This document shows positions 42,978-57,696 of a stretch of 64,000 nt of DNA, one piece after another. Location: NCBI GenBank assembly GCA_019973155.2, contig BPQB01000004.1:124001-188000 (forward strand), given 5' to 3'. Source of the stretch: Phanerochaete sordida (Eukaryota > Basidiomycota > Agaricomycetes > Polyporales > Phanerochaetaceae). Numbering within the stretch: position 1 is the stretch's first letter; each line of letters begins with the position of its first letter. A program made the translations under genes and the position numbers. The notes under the pieces were generated by a model. The model ran no database searches. It saw nothing but the letters and a program-made list of their open reading frames with translations, and was not told where the DNA came from.

Positions 42978-45900
42978 GCTGTAACGTAAGGGCGGGGGTG
43001 GAAGGTGATCGGGAGGGGAGGACGGTCGGGGATCAGGTCGCGGTACGTTTATATCCTATGTCTTTGGAATGTAGCCGCCCGGGTAGGAGGCCATCTCGTC
43101 CATCTCGGCTCGTGTGCAGCCTCCTGCCGGCGTTGCATCTGGAGGAGAACACCGTCGGCGGCCTTTTCCATGTGTGAAGTACCTCGTCTTCTCCTTTCGG
43201 GCAGTTCTCCCGCACTATCCCGCTTTCGAGGTTGCCACGCACCCCGCCGGAATTTTGTCGCAAAAGGCATCTGTGCGCGCGAGGGGCCAATTGATATGCA
43301 CATCACCGTCCGGCCCCGTCGTATCCCAGCTGCAGGGTCGCAAGCGTTTGACTGAGATCTGGTCGAAGACCGTCTTCGAAGGTACCCAAGCACAAGGGCG
43401 GGGGGTCCTCTCCGCCTCAAGTTTGAAGCTCAGCGGCTGGCCGTTGTTTCTGATCGTCCAGCACGGCGTCCACGGGCCTTGTCCAGATGCCACCGACAGC
43501 TGCGCGATGGGAGAGATGGCGCAGAGCCCGTCGCCGGGCGCAGAACGTGGGTCGCTCGCCGTGGCCGCCAGCCCTGGCGCGCAGGGACCAGGCAGGGACC
43601 AGACGGAGTTCCCCGCGAGATCGGTGCGATAGACGAGCATCTGCGCACATCTGCAGCGTTCGCCGCTGGCAAAACTCCGGGCGACGGGTCTGCTCCTGCT
43701 CAGCCTGAGCCTGCCCTGCCCTGCCTGCCCTGCTCGCTTGCACACTCCCAGTGGGAATCACTCTCCCTTTCTCCCGTGAACCCTAATACTTAACACAAAC
43801 CTTGCATCATGTGCACACCGTCGGCCGCCTCCTGGGCCTCCTTTAGTCTTTTTACCACTCCGTCGTCCATTTCGCTGCTACAGCTCCCGAACTGAATGCA
43901 GTAATTACTCTCGTATTAGTCAACTCCCTATCGCTGCACCCACCTCGGCGCGGGGGCCCCCTGCGCGCGCGCACGAGCTCCGCGGCCTGGCATGGCTACC
44001 ATCACTCCAATACAAGGGCCCAGCGCAGCATGGAAAGCACTGATATACTGTATTGCCTACATATTTTCCGTTCCCGCGACACGCGCATCGCAGAGGGTGC
44101 CTTCTCGCCAACGCCCGCCGCGGCCACAGCGCACAGCCTCTCTCCGACTCGCCTAGAGGGCAGCGGCCGGCAGCGAGACCTCGAGCTGCGCGGCGTCCAG
44201 CCCGTTGACAGGCACTAAAACCGATACGCCCACCGCCACCGTCACCCGCTGGCAGCACGTCTCCGAGACGAACGGCGTGGTACGCTTCCACCCGGACGTG
44301 CGAGCCCAGTTCGTGACGCTACGGCGCCAGGACGCAGCGGCGCGCGAGCGAGGACACGTCCGCATTGCTCCTCGAACCTTGCTTCAGTCTCTGCGGAGCT
44401 CGCCTCCACCTCCACCTGCCATCGGACATCCTGCAACTCTGCATCACAGGCCTTCGGTCCGCACCCCTTCTCTCCGACTGTGCGAGGAGTCGTGTAAACC
44501 GCAAGCCGCTCATGTTGGTCAGCCGGGAGTCCTCTGCAACAAGCTTTGCAGGCCGCAAGCCCGTGTACCTGTCCCCTTCGCTTCGGGAACATCCCACATA
44601 CAGGATGGCCGCCTGTGCATGCGCGCCACGGCATGTATGGGAACATTTCTGTCCGCCTTCCCGTTGACTGATCCTAATTTCCTACCGTTTCCCGCAGGTC
44701 CTTGATACACGCGGGCCCTGTAAGAGCAGCAGTCGCGCTCAGAGGGGCTCGACCTACCGCTCGATGATGTATGCATGACGGTGTCGTAGCGTTGCTCCTC
44801 TGTAAACGCGTAAACGATGATCAGCACCGGTGGCAGGGGAAGGAAGCATCATCGCGCTTTGGCTCTACTTCCCCGGGTCAGATCATCGGCCTAACCACTT
44901 GGGGTTATAGTACCAGCGCGACGCACGCTCACTCTCCGTCCCTAAGTCCATGGCACTTTGCGATTTTGACGCGGTTAACACCGTACAAGGGCCTGTACGG
45001 CGTGTTCGCCGTCGGCTATGCGTCGAGAACCGCTGGTGGTTTGTGGCAACAAGCTACTCGTTCCTGGCTGCAACGAGCGTGCTGTGGACAGGCACCATCT
45101 GTGCCCGCCCCCCTTGCCAGTTTTCTTCCAAAGATTCCCATTGTCAGCCCTGGATTTTGCGTTTCCTTCCCTGAAGACCTCGGACGAGAAAATCATGGGC
45201 AAGATTTTATTGCGCGGAGCGTGCAGCGCCATCGCGCACGCTGCCAGCTAAGACAATTTCGCCGTGCACCGTGGCGAGCTTACCAGCCCTGGAGGGAGGG
45301 AATTAAGCCCGTGGTCTGCGGTCATCTGAGACAAGGCGCACTGCGTTCTCAGCAAGTCAACATATGCGCTCCCCACAGCCCAGCGACGCGCAACGAGGAG
45401 TGATTGGGCCGCGCACCGCCTCGCTGCGTGGGCTGGGTCGCAGGTACCATACCGGGCGGACGGCACTCTCCAATCGCACGCGCACGCGCCCGCCGTATCT
45501 CCACGCCAGCCACGGGCGGGCCGCACGCAGGTTTCACGGAGTCCTGGACTTTCGGAGAGGCAGGCGAGGATCCCCCCGCACGGGCCCTCCTCGGCGGCAG
45601 TGCGCGCTCAGGCCGCGGCGTTGCCGCCGGGGCGTGCCTGCCCGCTTGCTACGCCCGAGAGCTCCGTCCTTGCGTCCTGCCGCGAGGGGCGAGCGACGAT
45701 CCCGACGATCTGTGCACCCGCCGGGGGCATGGTGACGATGGCACGGTGACGACAGCGGGCTTCGTGCCGCACGCGGACGCACACCCACCGCGGGCCTGCA
45801 GGTGACGTCCCGGTGACGTGCAGGCGGTGGGCTTTAGGCCGCCCTTCATAAATTTATGCATGCAAGGGTATAGCGTTTGGAGTGGGATACAAGGGTCGGG

Positions 45901-46215
45901 GTGGTCATGAGAATCGTGCAGCGTCGTAGCAGATCTCGCACCGTGCGCGTGCCCAGCGTGCAAGGAGGTGCGAGCTCCGTCCAGTCCCCTCGATTGAGGC
46001 CGCCGTGACGCTCGCGGCTTCGCGGGCGGGGAGATCGTCCTGCCATCGAGATGCCCGCATGACAAAACGACTCCGCGAGCCGCAAGAGCCCGGCCTGCAG
46101 CTGGCCAGCGCACGGGGCGGTGGGTATACTATTCAGCCCCGCGTCGTCTGGGCGTCGGAGACATCGTTAGCTCCGCGTTGCCGTGGGGTAAGACACTGGC
46201 ACAGCACGCACCCTC
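42978..46215. other. Gene-poor interval, 3.2 kb
   Basis: No gene could be supported. Long frames exist at 43215-43745 (- 176 codons), 43114-43632 (+), 44205-44705 (+) and 44771-45403 (+ 210 codons), but they overlap others and lack start context, splice signals or domains. The plus frame at about 44400-44470 has a weak F-box-like LPSDILQLCI. Fast-evolving or pseudogenised genes may lie here. Confidence 0.35.
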
Positions 46216-47241
46216 CTACGGCTGCACGCTGCTCGAGCGTGGTGTGGTGCCGGGTTCCCGCTCGAGGTACCAGATTGGGAAGCCGGGGAACCTTCCACAC
46301 GACAGGTTCTTCACGGAGCGGTACTTGAACCCGTAGCGTTGGAATTGGCTTACCTAGGGGAGCAAGTCAGGCGGTGATTTCGTGGTGAAACTTGGAGACC
46401 GACCCTCTCGGGATTGGTAACTTCCACTATGACTTTCTCGCGCTCCTCGTCAGCCTAAGCGAAGGTTGAGCTGGCGTGTGCGGTGAAACAATTGGCTGAG
46501 AGTCACCATCGCTGTCGCAGTCTCGATCAGTCTCCTGGCAATGCCGCGTCTTCTGCGCTCCGGGACGACGCCGAGCCAGAGCAGCTTCCAGGCATTCCGG
46601 CGTGCCTCTGTGCTGTCGCTACCCGAGTGCGTGTATAGCTTCTCGTAATTTGGCGTGAACTAAATATGGAGGACGCGCCAGTGTCACTAGCGCTGGTATG
46701 ATCTGCGAGCGAGGAGGCCACATACATGGTCTGCGTACCACTCGCGCACGTCGTCGGTGAGGGCGTCGAGAAACGCTGGATCTTCGCTGGGGATAGACTG
46801 GTGAGTGCCTGTGCTCGGCGTCAGCCCCGCGGGCGACTCACTGGAACCGCCAGTCAGACCGTGGCGACAGCCAGACCGCCACGCCGCACGCCTCTCGGCC
46901 GTCGTATGCCACATAGCATGCGCCACTTCTCAACGCCTCCTCGATGCTTCGTCGGAACATGAGCGTCTTCGCAGACTTGAGCTCCGCAGTCATCGCTTCG
47001 ATCGTCTGGTCTGGCGGAGCGGTCAGCGCCCGAGAACGCCAGGGACACAGGGGAAGAGTACGGCATGTCGACATACCTCCAGCATAAGCGTCGACGAGCA
47101 CCTGAACTGCGGAGCCAATCTCGTCGGCTACGAGGCGAAGAGCAGGTTCCGGGAATGAGTGGCGTACGTTACGGCGAGCAAAGAAGCCTGCATACCTGAC
47201 GACGCGCTGAGCCGGCGGAGGACAGGTGTGCTGTACGACAT
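46216..47241 (-). CDS. GNAT-family N-acetyltransferase
   Basis: An acetyl-CoA-dependent acyltransferase of a basidiomycete GNAT group; the acceptor is unknown. Seven exons (47196-47241, 47077-47127, 46842-47010, 46726-46786, 46507-46659, 46404-46454, 46216-46353) give 222 residues. Helix alpha-1/2 is TAELKSAKTLMFRRSIEEAL; the beta-2/3 strands are CYVAYDGREACGVAVWLSP; motif A is WLGVVPERRRRGIARRLIE, which carries the R-x-x-G-x-A pyrophosphate loop; the C-terminal part has YGFKYRSVKNLSCGRFPG. The boundary of the last two exons is ambiguous (a 50-nt versus a 38-nt intron); I used the 50-nt one. Confidence 0.72.
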
Positions 47242-48637
47242 CGTGGTGCAAAGCTCGCGTCCGGCAGACGTAGAGAAGGCGGCGCGCATCTCATTTCTTA
47301 TTCTCCCCCGGGTCCACATGCGCACCGCGGACGCCGAGGACAAATCGATCTTTCGGCGAGGGCAGCTGTCGACGGTTCATTAGTCTCTTTTCTAGATGGC
47401 TCGGACGCGGCAGCGTGACCAGCACGAGGCCCTGCGCCTGCGCCACGCCAGGTCGGTCATCCCCAGCCAAGTCTACTCATTGCTGCTCTCCCTTGCCTGC
47501 TCGCCGATGCCAGCAGCGGGCTCGGCGTGCTGGCGGCCAGAGGTCGGCCAGGCCACCCCGGCGAACTCTCGGTAAGCGTGGTTTACCCGTCGCTCGTCGC
47601 AAAATTTCGCGCAAGACAGGCCTCGACTGCCGAGGCTGTAGACGATGCGACCGTCGGCAGATGAATGTTTGATAGGGTCGCCCTTGTGTCCACGAGCTGT
47701 CGGCTGCGGCGCTTTAGCACACCGACTGCTTCCCGAGCAATGTCAGCGTGCCGCGACCGGCAACTTGAGTTTGAAGACCTCCACAGTCCACACTAACCAG
47801 CACGACTTTTACTGGTGCTTGCAGAACGAAGCGGCTCCGTGAGCAGACGCAAGACAATCCAGGGGCTGGCTCCGGTGACTGAGGATATCTGGGCCGACGA
47901 TCCGATGTGTCCGGGGCGATGCCTGCCATTTATGTCCGAGGACATGGAAAACACAACCTGTGCACAACATGATGAGTTTTGCGACACTAGATATCCAGGA
48001 CACGAGGCTGACCCACCTGCATCTCGTTATTGCATGTAGCGAAACAAGCATCCCCAAAAAATTACCGTCCGCTGGACGAGGAAAAGGATCAGCACTGTCT
48101 CATCGTCCTCGACATTCAGTAGCCTGTTTGCCGATCCGCCAACGCAACCGTGCTGTGCAAGAACGAAAGGGGCGAGCTGCATCCGCCCGCGCGATCATGC
48201 GTCCGGGCGTCTCGGAGGCGGCTTCGCTCCCGCGCTGGGCGCTAGCGTGCCGGTGGCGGGGCTCGCACCGACCCCGCGGGCTCGTCGCCGTACGCGTCGC
48301 GAACGCGCCATCCCTAACGCCGAGGGAATTGGCCTCAGCGCGTCCAAGTGAGTAGTCAGCAGCGCGCGACGCGCGCAGGGTCGCGGGTGTCGCCGCCGCA
48401 CCGACGCTGCACTGCATGCTGACACACGCACCGGCCGACAGCATAGTAGCCAGTCTGGGGCATATTCAGGGCGAAGGCGCGTTTCCACTTGAATTCCACT
48501 GCACCTCAGGGAAAGTACACTGCGCACGCGCAACAATTCTACTTGCTCACCACACCCCTGCACGAGCCCATGCAGCACCTCCTCGAAACAACATTCCTCA
48601 GATAGATAGAGCACCAGTACACGACGCACGCTGCAGA
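47242..48637. other. Intergenic region with a possible small plus-strand gene
   Basis: A two-exon frame at 47396-47451 plus 47514-47664 (68 codons) closes and reads RPGHPGELSVSVVYPSLVAK, faintly like the sugar-mutarotase GxPGE(L)xV block, but it is too short to support. The rest shows no gene. Confidence 0.35.
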
Positions 48638-50816
48638 TCAGAAGTTCTCTGTCAGAAGAAAATAATGCATCAGTTTCTCGAGTCCAGCAAACGACATGAG
48701 GCGGCGCACCCTTCCCGAAGAAGAACCTCGTGCCCTTGGGGTTCGAATACTTGTTGCTCATGGTGTGCAACTGACGCGAGAGCACGGCGGGACCACAGAA
48801 GAACTGAGGGATGCGAAGAGTGAGTCGAGGCCAAGAATGAAGACAGAATATCACACGTACCACACCGACGTCGGTCTCAGGGTGCTTATCAGCGATAGAA
48901 GCAAAGACGCGATCCCAGTTGGGGCGGCCAAAGTGGGTGGGAGCCCGCAGAGAAGTGATAGCGTCCTTCTCAGCACCGACATCCTGCACGATGATGTTCG
49001 TCATATCGTCTTCCTTGATCTTCGCGGTCAGGTAGATGTTGATCTCGATGCGGTTCTGCGTGTCCTGCTCCTCGATGGCGTGCAGCAGGGAGTGGAACCA
49101 CTCCGCACTGCCGAAATCACGGATGACCCATGTGAAGTACACCTTGGAGAGGCGAGTCGGCTTCGAGTTGTTGAAGTTGTTCATGCGATACCAGATCGAC
49201 TTCAGGATGCTGCAGGAAGTAGTTAGCAATCCTTTTCAGCAACGTTACGGCACTGATACTCACGAAGCGAACGGGGTGACACCAATACCGGCACCGACAA
49301 GCAGGACGGTCTCGTAGTTCAGGAAGTCCTCACTGGCACTACCAAAGGGACCGTCGACCATGACACGAGGGAGAACGCGGTTGAGCGGAGGGTTAGCAGC
49401 AGTGCCAACAACCTTGCTGTCGCCACCCTTCTCGCCCTTCTCCTTCTTCTCGAAGTCGCATCCAACCGCCTTGGCCAGTGCCTTCGTGAAGTCTCCGACC
49501 ACACGGATGTGAACGGAGATATAGTCCTCCTCCGGGGCACTGATATGCGCGTCAGGGAGAGCTGCTCGTGAGATAGCGGCGCCACGTACCTGGTCAGCGT
49601 GAAAGGGTGCCACTGGAAATACGAGATCTCGGGGCACGAGAGGAAGATGTACTGGCCGGCTTGCGTCTTGGTCTTCTCCTTCTTGATCTGCAGCTCCATG
49701 ACGTTCGACGGGTGCTGGATGACCTTGTGGATGAAGGTCCGGTGACGGGAGCGGACTTCGCGAAGGACACGCTCGAAGATCCAGATGACACCACCGACGA
49801 GCCAGTAACGCTGCATACGAAATTCGCGTCAGTTCGCACGTTCATGTACCTTTGACTGGGTGTGGCACGTACCCAGAAGACACCGATGGTGTTGAACGAG
49901 CAGTACGGCGGGCGGTCGGGCTTGATCATGCAGAACATGCCGTGCAGCTGCCAGTTGATGAAGAAGACGATGAACAGGTGGTGCGTGTACCAGAACGCCT
50001 CGAAGTTGGCACGGCGCCGCTTCTCGATGGCGAACCAGACCATGACGCCGAGAGCGACGGTCATGATCCAGCCGGTGACACCAGGGCCCGTCGCGAAGTT
50101 CGCTGCCAAGAAGGCAACGATGCGCTGGCCCGTGTTCTTTGCGTCGGTATCAGCCAGGGCGAGCTTCGTGAAGTTCACCATGTGGGCAGCGATGTGAACG
50201 AACGACCAGAAGACGATGGACCAGGCCGTCGCCTTGTGGAACGTGATGTTCTTGTCGAAAGGAATGTAGTGGTTCAGAGGGGTGCGCCGGACGAGGGAGA
50301 TGAAGTTACGGCAGACGGGCAACAGGATAAAGATCACATCGACGTGCAGCACGAGCGCAGCGGTACGAGCGATAGCTGCAAAGCACGGGAACGTGAGTAC
50401 GACGCGTCGGAAATGACAATTAGGCACGCACTGAAGGTAACACCGAACGTAGCACGCGCGGTGACCAGGTTATCCTTGAGCTGGTAGTGCAGGGTTCCAA
50501 GGACGAAAACGAGGACGTGCAGGAAGATCCAGACGAAGAAGAACATGCGTCTGCCTCCTTCGTTGATCATCCAAAGTCCCCATTTCTCGCGCAGGGAGTT
50601 CGGGCGGTAGGGCTGGGGCTGCGCATACGCGCTGGTCGTGTTAGACCGCTGCAGTCCCTGGAGTCGCCTGCGCTCCGTCTTGTTGCGCTGCAAGTGGCTC
50701 GGTTGGTTGCCAGCCAGGGCAATGCCGTTCATGTCCGGGTGCTGCTCCAGCGCAGGCACCTTGCCATCGGAGAAGTCGAGGCCGGAGGACCGCTTCTGGG
50801 TGTTCGAGTACGACAT
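48638..50816 (-). CDS. noxA: NADPH oxidase A (gp91phox homologue)
   Basis: A membrane flavocytochrome that makes superoxide and, in fungi, drives hyphal fusion, fruiting-body development and cell polarity. Exons 50432-50816, 49873-50375, 49590-49810, 49264-49539, 48861-49209, 48710-48803 and 48638-48648 give 612 residues. The N-terminal about 70 residues are hydrophilic. Six TM helices follow, with haem-ligand His in [19 protein letters not shown] and [15 protein letters not shown]. The FAD motif is HPFTLTS (364-370); the NADPH motifs are [11 protein letters not shown] (452-462) and [12 protein letters not shown]; the C-terminus is GKENF, with the conserved terminal Phe. The last exon is 11 nt, coding ENF and stop. 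There are no EF hands, so this is NoxA/B class; NoxA is favoured. It normally needs NoxR and Rac. Confidence 0.92.
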
Positions 50817-51627
50817 TTGCAGCCTGGTATACGCTGAGTGCACAGACGGTCGACGTCCGGGGGTCCAAGGACAGTGGTGAGGCCCTGCCTCGAAAAAGAG
50901 CGAAACGGAAGGAAAGGGGAGGGTGACGGGCGGCGGGGGAGCCTGTGAGAAGGCTGTAGCGAGGGAACAGAGGTATATAGCGGGCGCCTTCGCGGACAGA
51001 CAGCCTTTTGATGCGCAGGCCGACCTCCTCCTCTGCCCGTCACCATGCCAATATCCACCATCACCCTTGCCTCGCTTTTGCACTGATCTTTGTTGCAGGC
51101 TCGAATATCGAATTCCGAGCATCTCGACTGGACGAGAACAGGCTCTATCCTCGCGCTACGAACGCACTTCTCGCCTAACGGCGAGTGGTTCCGTGTTCCC
51201 TGCTCGACGCAGAAGGCTGCGCCCTCAGGCTTTGAAGCTTCGAGCCTCGAGCCTCAGGATAAGATGAGATAGCGAGAACAGCATTGGAGGGCTGGTACGG
51301 TCGACTGTCTGGACAGACCGCCGGTGAGCAGATCTGATTGCAGTCGTAAGTGTCAGGTTGTCCGTCTGGTCGCACCAGCCACCACAACACCCTGATGCTC
51401 CCGGGAAGCCGTCTTAGACATGCCGCGCAGTGCCGAGCCGTCGCAACACGCTGCGCGCAAGCGAGTGCCTTCGCACGGAGATCGGTTCGTGGCGTTGTCT
51501 TGCTTGTTGACGAGTGCACGGACAGTCATATCTGCTACATGCGCAACGCCCCGCAGCAAGTCAACGACAGATCACATTCTCTTTGGTCCTAGCGAGCGAG
51601 CTATATGGCCCCATTCGAACCCTTCGC
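50817..51627. other. noxA upstream region
   Basis: This holds the noxA promoter, with a TATATA element on the minus strand near 50974-50979, and the 3' flank of the GH28 gene. No gene is seen. Confidence 0.45.
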
Positions 51628-53549
51628 TCAGGTCGGGAGACCTGTCTCGTTCACCACGTTCTTGAAGACGTACTCCACACTTCCTCCCGAAGGCGGACTG
51701 ACGTTGATGTTCTTGAACGATATATTTGGGCACGGCACCGCGGCACTGCACTCGATGTCCACGACTATTAATGGGTAGTCAGGTGGATTGATCACTCAAG
51801 ATGCAAAGGACGCTCACTTTCGTCAGATAACGAAGTTCCGCTGAAGTCCTCGAAAGTCAGGTTGCTGAACTGCAGCGTCGAGGGCGCATCCCCGCTGAGC
51901 ATAGTGCGTGTCAGGCAGCTATCCTTGATCAGTGCTCCTATACTCACGAATGACCACCGTTCGTCTGATACAGGTGGATAGGCGTGCTAACGCGATCCAG
52001 ACTGAAGTTCTTGGCGATCACATTCGATACGCGGCCTTTGTGAAAAGCGAGCTTGTTGTCGGTTGTGCGTGGTGTCGCATAGCTGAATCCCACGTACCTC
52101 CGCCCCCTCCGCCCCCGGTAGGCGGCACACCATTTACCGTGTCCGTCCACGTCTTCAAGTATATGCCGGTTCCCATATTCGGCTGGACTTCTGGGTCAAG
52201 ACGCACCGCTTGCACATTCTCGATAGTAAGATGGTCCACGATGTCAGGCTGCGGGACCTCCGTGAGTCCTTTTCGTGTGGGGCACTCCTGCCGCACTTAC
52301 GAGATCCACATATTGTCCTAGCGAGCCTACGGCGATCCCATTGCCTCCGCGGCATATGATGTCTCGTGCCACGACGTTCGTCGAGTTCTCCTCCGGACGT
52401 CAGATCGTTCACACACGATTCGGACCATGAACGCGTACCCCTTTAATCGCCAAGCAGTCATCTCCGCAGGTAATCTGGAATATTAACGTCTCCTTCAGGA
52501 AGCGTCGAGCACATGCGCTTTGTCACTTACGTCCCAATTAATCATCGTAACATCGTCGGACCGGAAGGTATCAATGCCTAACAGTCGCTGTCAGATGAGC
52601 TACAACTGACCTCCGACAAGCTCCTGCCTCACCGTCGGTGTTCGGTACGATGCTGAAGGACATGTGTGGTCAGATCGATGCGCGCCCCAGAGCAGATCCC
52701 CGGCTCACTTTTGCCCTGCAAATCTCGGATCCTCGTTCGTCGCATTGCACAACATGCCGTCATACAGCACGCCCCTCGACTCGGCGACAGTATTGCACCA
52801 GAAGGGCTGCTGCTCGATCCGGAAGTTCTTCACGGCGCCGTCCGTCACCTGGTACAGGGTGAACGCGATCGGCCGGCCGTCGCCGTCCTCGCGCGTGATG
52901 TTGTTCGCCGAGTAGTACGACCACCACGCCTGGCCGTTGCCCATGATACCCCCGGTGTTGTGCGCATCTATCACAAACGACCGGCCGGTTACGACAAACC
53001 ATGATGCCTGGCTCTGCGCGCGAGGCCGGCATCAGCAAGGCCTTGGGGAAGAAGCCCGGGTCGGCGTACTTGAATGAAAACCACGCGATAGGTATTGTTC
53101 GCATTGAGCCAGTACTGGATGTCAGGTACGAACTGCGAATAACTACAAGTAAGTCTGTAAGTCAGCCACAATAACTGCCGCCGCTCACGTTGAGATATCC
53201 ATGCAGGTCGACAGTGGACTCGACCAGATTCCAGGTCATCTTCCTGAGGGCTAGGTGGGTCCGGAGGCGCAGCTGGTTGTGTTGCTAGCCACCTACCGTG
53301 TAATGTTGTACTGACCGGGTTCAAATATAGTATGCCCAAACTGTCCGCATCTCGCAATCGCTTGCTCAACCTGTCTGGTTGTCACCAACCGCGGGAACAA
53401 ATCATGAACGAGTGGCATACCTGGTCCGTGTCATCTCTCCCATTCCCGAGCGGGCGCAGGGTACATGTCTTAGTAGTGCTCGCTGAGGAGCAGAGTGCTG
53501 ACAAGGCCAGCAAGATTGCCGTGATCCATGGTAACGTCGCCGTCCGCAT
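51628..53549 (-). CDS. GH28 family pectinase (exo-type or rhamnogalacturonan-type)
   Basis: A secreted beta-helix glycoside hydrolase of family 28. Thirteen exons (53421-53549, 53297-53370, 53189-53243, 53070-53132, 52709-53007, 52633-52652, 52531-52577, 52439-52474, 52301-52390, 52098-52248, 51948-52035, 51818-51894, 51628-51764) give 421 residues with every phase closed. Signal peptide: WITAILLALSALCSSAS. Catalytic aspartates sit in NTDG (211-214) and CGDDC (232-236). The third motif is GGNGIAVGS (256-264) rather than GxGH/GHG, and the fourth is YLK (301-303) rather than RIK. These changes plus DTFRSDDVT fit exo-acting or non-homogalacturonan members. Several exons are 20-50 nt long. Confidence 0.88.
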
Positions 53550-55007
53550 CTTCTTTGGGTGGGGCTGACATCTCACCAACCTGCGATGTAGCACCTATAT
53601 ATGAAGAGAGCAGCACCCTGCGACGCACCGCTGTCACGAGTGTTGTCAGGCGTGTCCCTCTGAGGTCATCGCCGTGCGCGGACCACATGCGTCCTCTCCT
53701 TCGGCGTCGTACGTCGGCATCAGCGAATGGCCAGCTGGTCTCCCGCGGCGGACCGGCGGGTCATGGATGCTTGGCACGTTCATCGACGGTGCGTCGCTGA
53801 GTCGCAGAATGTGAGCAGCTCCGCTACTTCAGTCGATCTCCACTAACCAAGGTCTCATGCTCCTTCCTTCTGCAGACCAACGACTTTCCCGCTCCGGCGC
53901 TTGCAAACGGCTTTGTGGCGTTTATTAGAAGCGCCCAAGCGATATCGAGAAACATGCCTCGTCGCGCAACAGGCACTCAGATGTGCGACGGTCTCGCTCA
54001 ATCTCTACGTGCTTGCTATATTGCCCCCTGTTGTATCCAGCGAGCAGGGAAGCAATGGTCCCAAAGGTACGACTGATCCCACATTAATATTACTCACTTC
54101 GACACGAGGCAGGCTACAAGCAAGTCAACAAGTATTCATGTAGCTTTCCGGCACCTTACGATGGACACGACCATAGATCTATGCACTCATAGCTATGAAT
54201 TAGTGCGTCTGTCTGATTCCTTTCTTTTTACGACAGTTTCCAGACAATTAGAATAAATATACAGTAAGTAGTATCCTCCAGTCCAACGTTTCGTCCGGCG
54301 AAATCTGGCGAGCTTTGTACACTCTTGAGCCCGCCACAACGATGTTCAACCCCGTGGCTAGTATGCTCGCCATTTACTCAAGCTGGTCAGCACTGCATGG
54401 AGGCCATGATAACGACGCTATAGTCGAAACGTCCGAGCATCGCGCGCACACTCGATTGCTCCACCAGCCGGCGCCGCGACTGAGCCGGAAGTTGTTCTCA
54501 GCGACCACGTCCTGGAAATATGAAACAGTGTTCCGCGGATCCGTCGCAGAAATCAGCATTTATAAGGCGATGTTGCCAGATGACGCAACCTTACAAGAAC
54601 CAGTACGAATCATGGCATGCGCTTCGTTTACCCTCGGTATGCACGCAGCCATCCCTTGTCAGGCCGGCGGCACCGCGCTCTGTCTCCGCGACGAGGTCGT
54701 CACAGCCCAGCTGAGCCGTGGAAACGCTGCCGCGCGCCGATTGATCCGGGCGCGTTGGCCTGCCAGCGCTGCCGCCGGGCGGCAGCACCACGCCAGAGCC
54801 CCCCGCGAAGGTGGAATCGCGTCCCGGGCTGATGCAATCCTCGCGCCTGGCGCACTGGCTGAGGCGGCCGGATGCGCGGCCGCGGGTCGACGCTCCTGTT
54901 GAGTTAGATCGTATCGCCGACGCCGCGTCCGCGCGTGTCGCGGCGGACTGCCACAGCCGCATTTATAGTACGCACCCGTGCAGCCCGCGCCCCGCGCAAC
55001 GCTCTTC
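53550..55007. other. Divergent intergenic region
   Basis: About 1.45 kb between the GH28 gene and the GH5 gene. The plus frame at 54315-54902 (195 codons) is Ala/Arg-rich in its second half and matches nothing I know. No gene is supported. Confidence 0.45.
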
Positions 55008-57399
<2,392 letters not shown>

Positions 57400-57696
57400 G
57401 TGCAGTTCGGAGGTGTGTTGGTTGGTTGACTATACCTGAGGCTTGAGGCTTCATACCATCGCAGCGTAGATCTATGAGTAGCTCATATATAATGATAAAT
57501 TGGAACAAGATCGCCTGTGACAGCGCAAGTGGGGCAACCTCAGGCGCCTTCAACTTCCTAGACTCGTAAGATATCAAGCTGTTAGTGAGTAGGCTGCCAA
57601 ACATGATCATGAATTTCGTTCCATTGAAATAAATACACTGCGCGACGCTATTCAGTGCATGTCCCACAAAATGGTACCCTTTTTCCCGGCCGACAA

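Noticed and set aside
44365..44667. Possible F-box gene on the plus strand
   Set aside because: LPSDILQL is suggestive, but the flanking sequence does not continue an F-box and no splice model closes.
47396..47664. Sugar-mutarotase-like small gene
   Set aside because: Only a short GHPGELSVSV stretch resembles aldose epimerases; 68 codons is far below family length.
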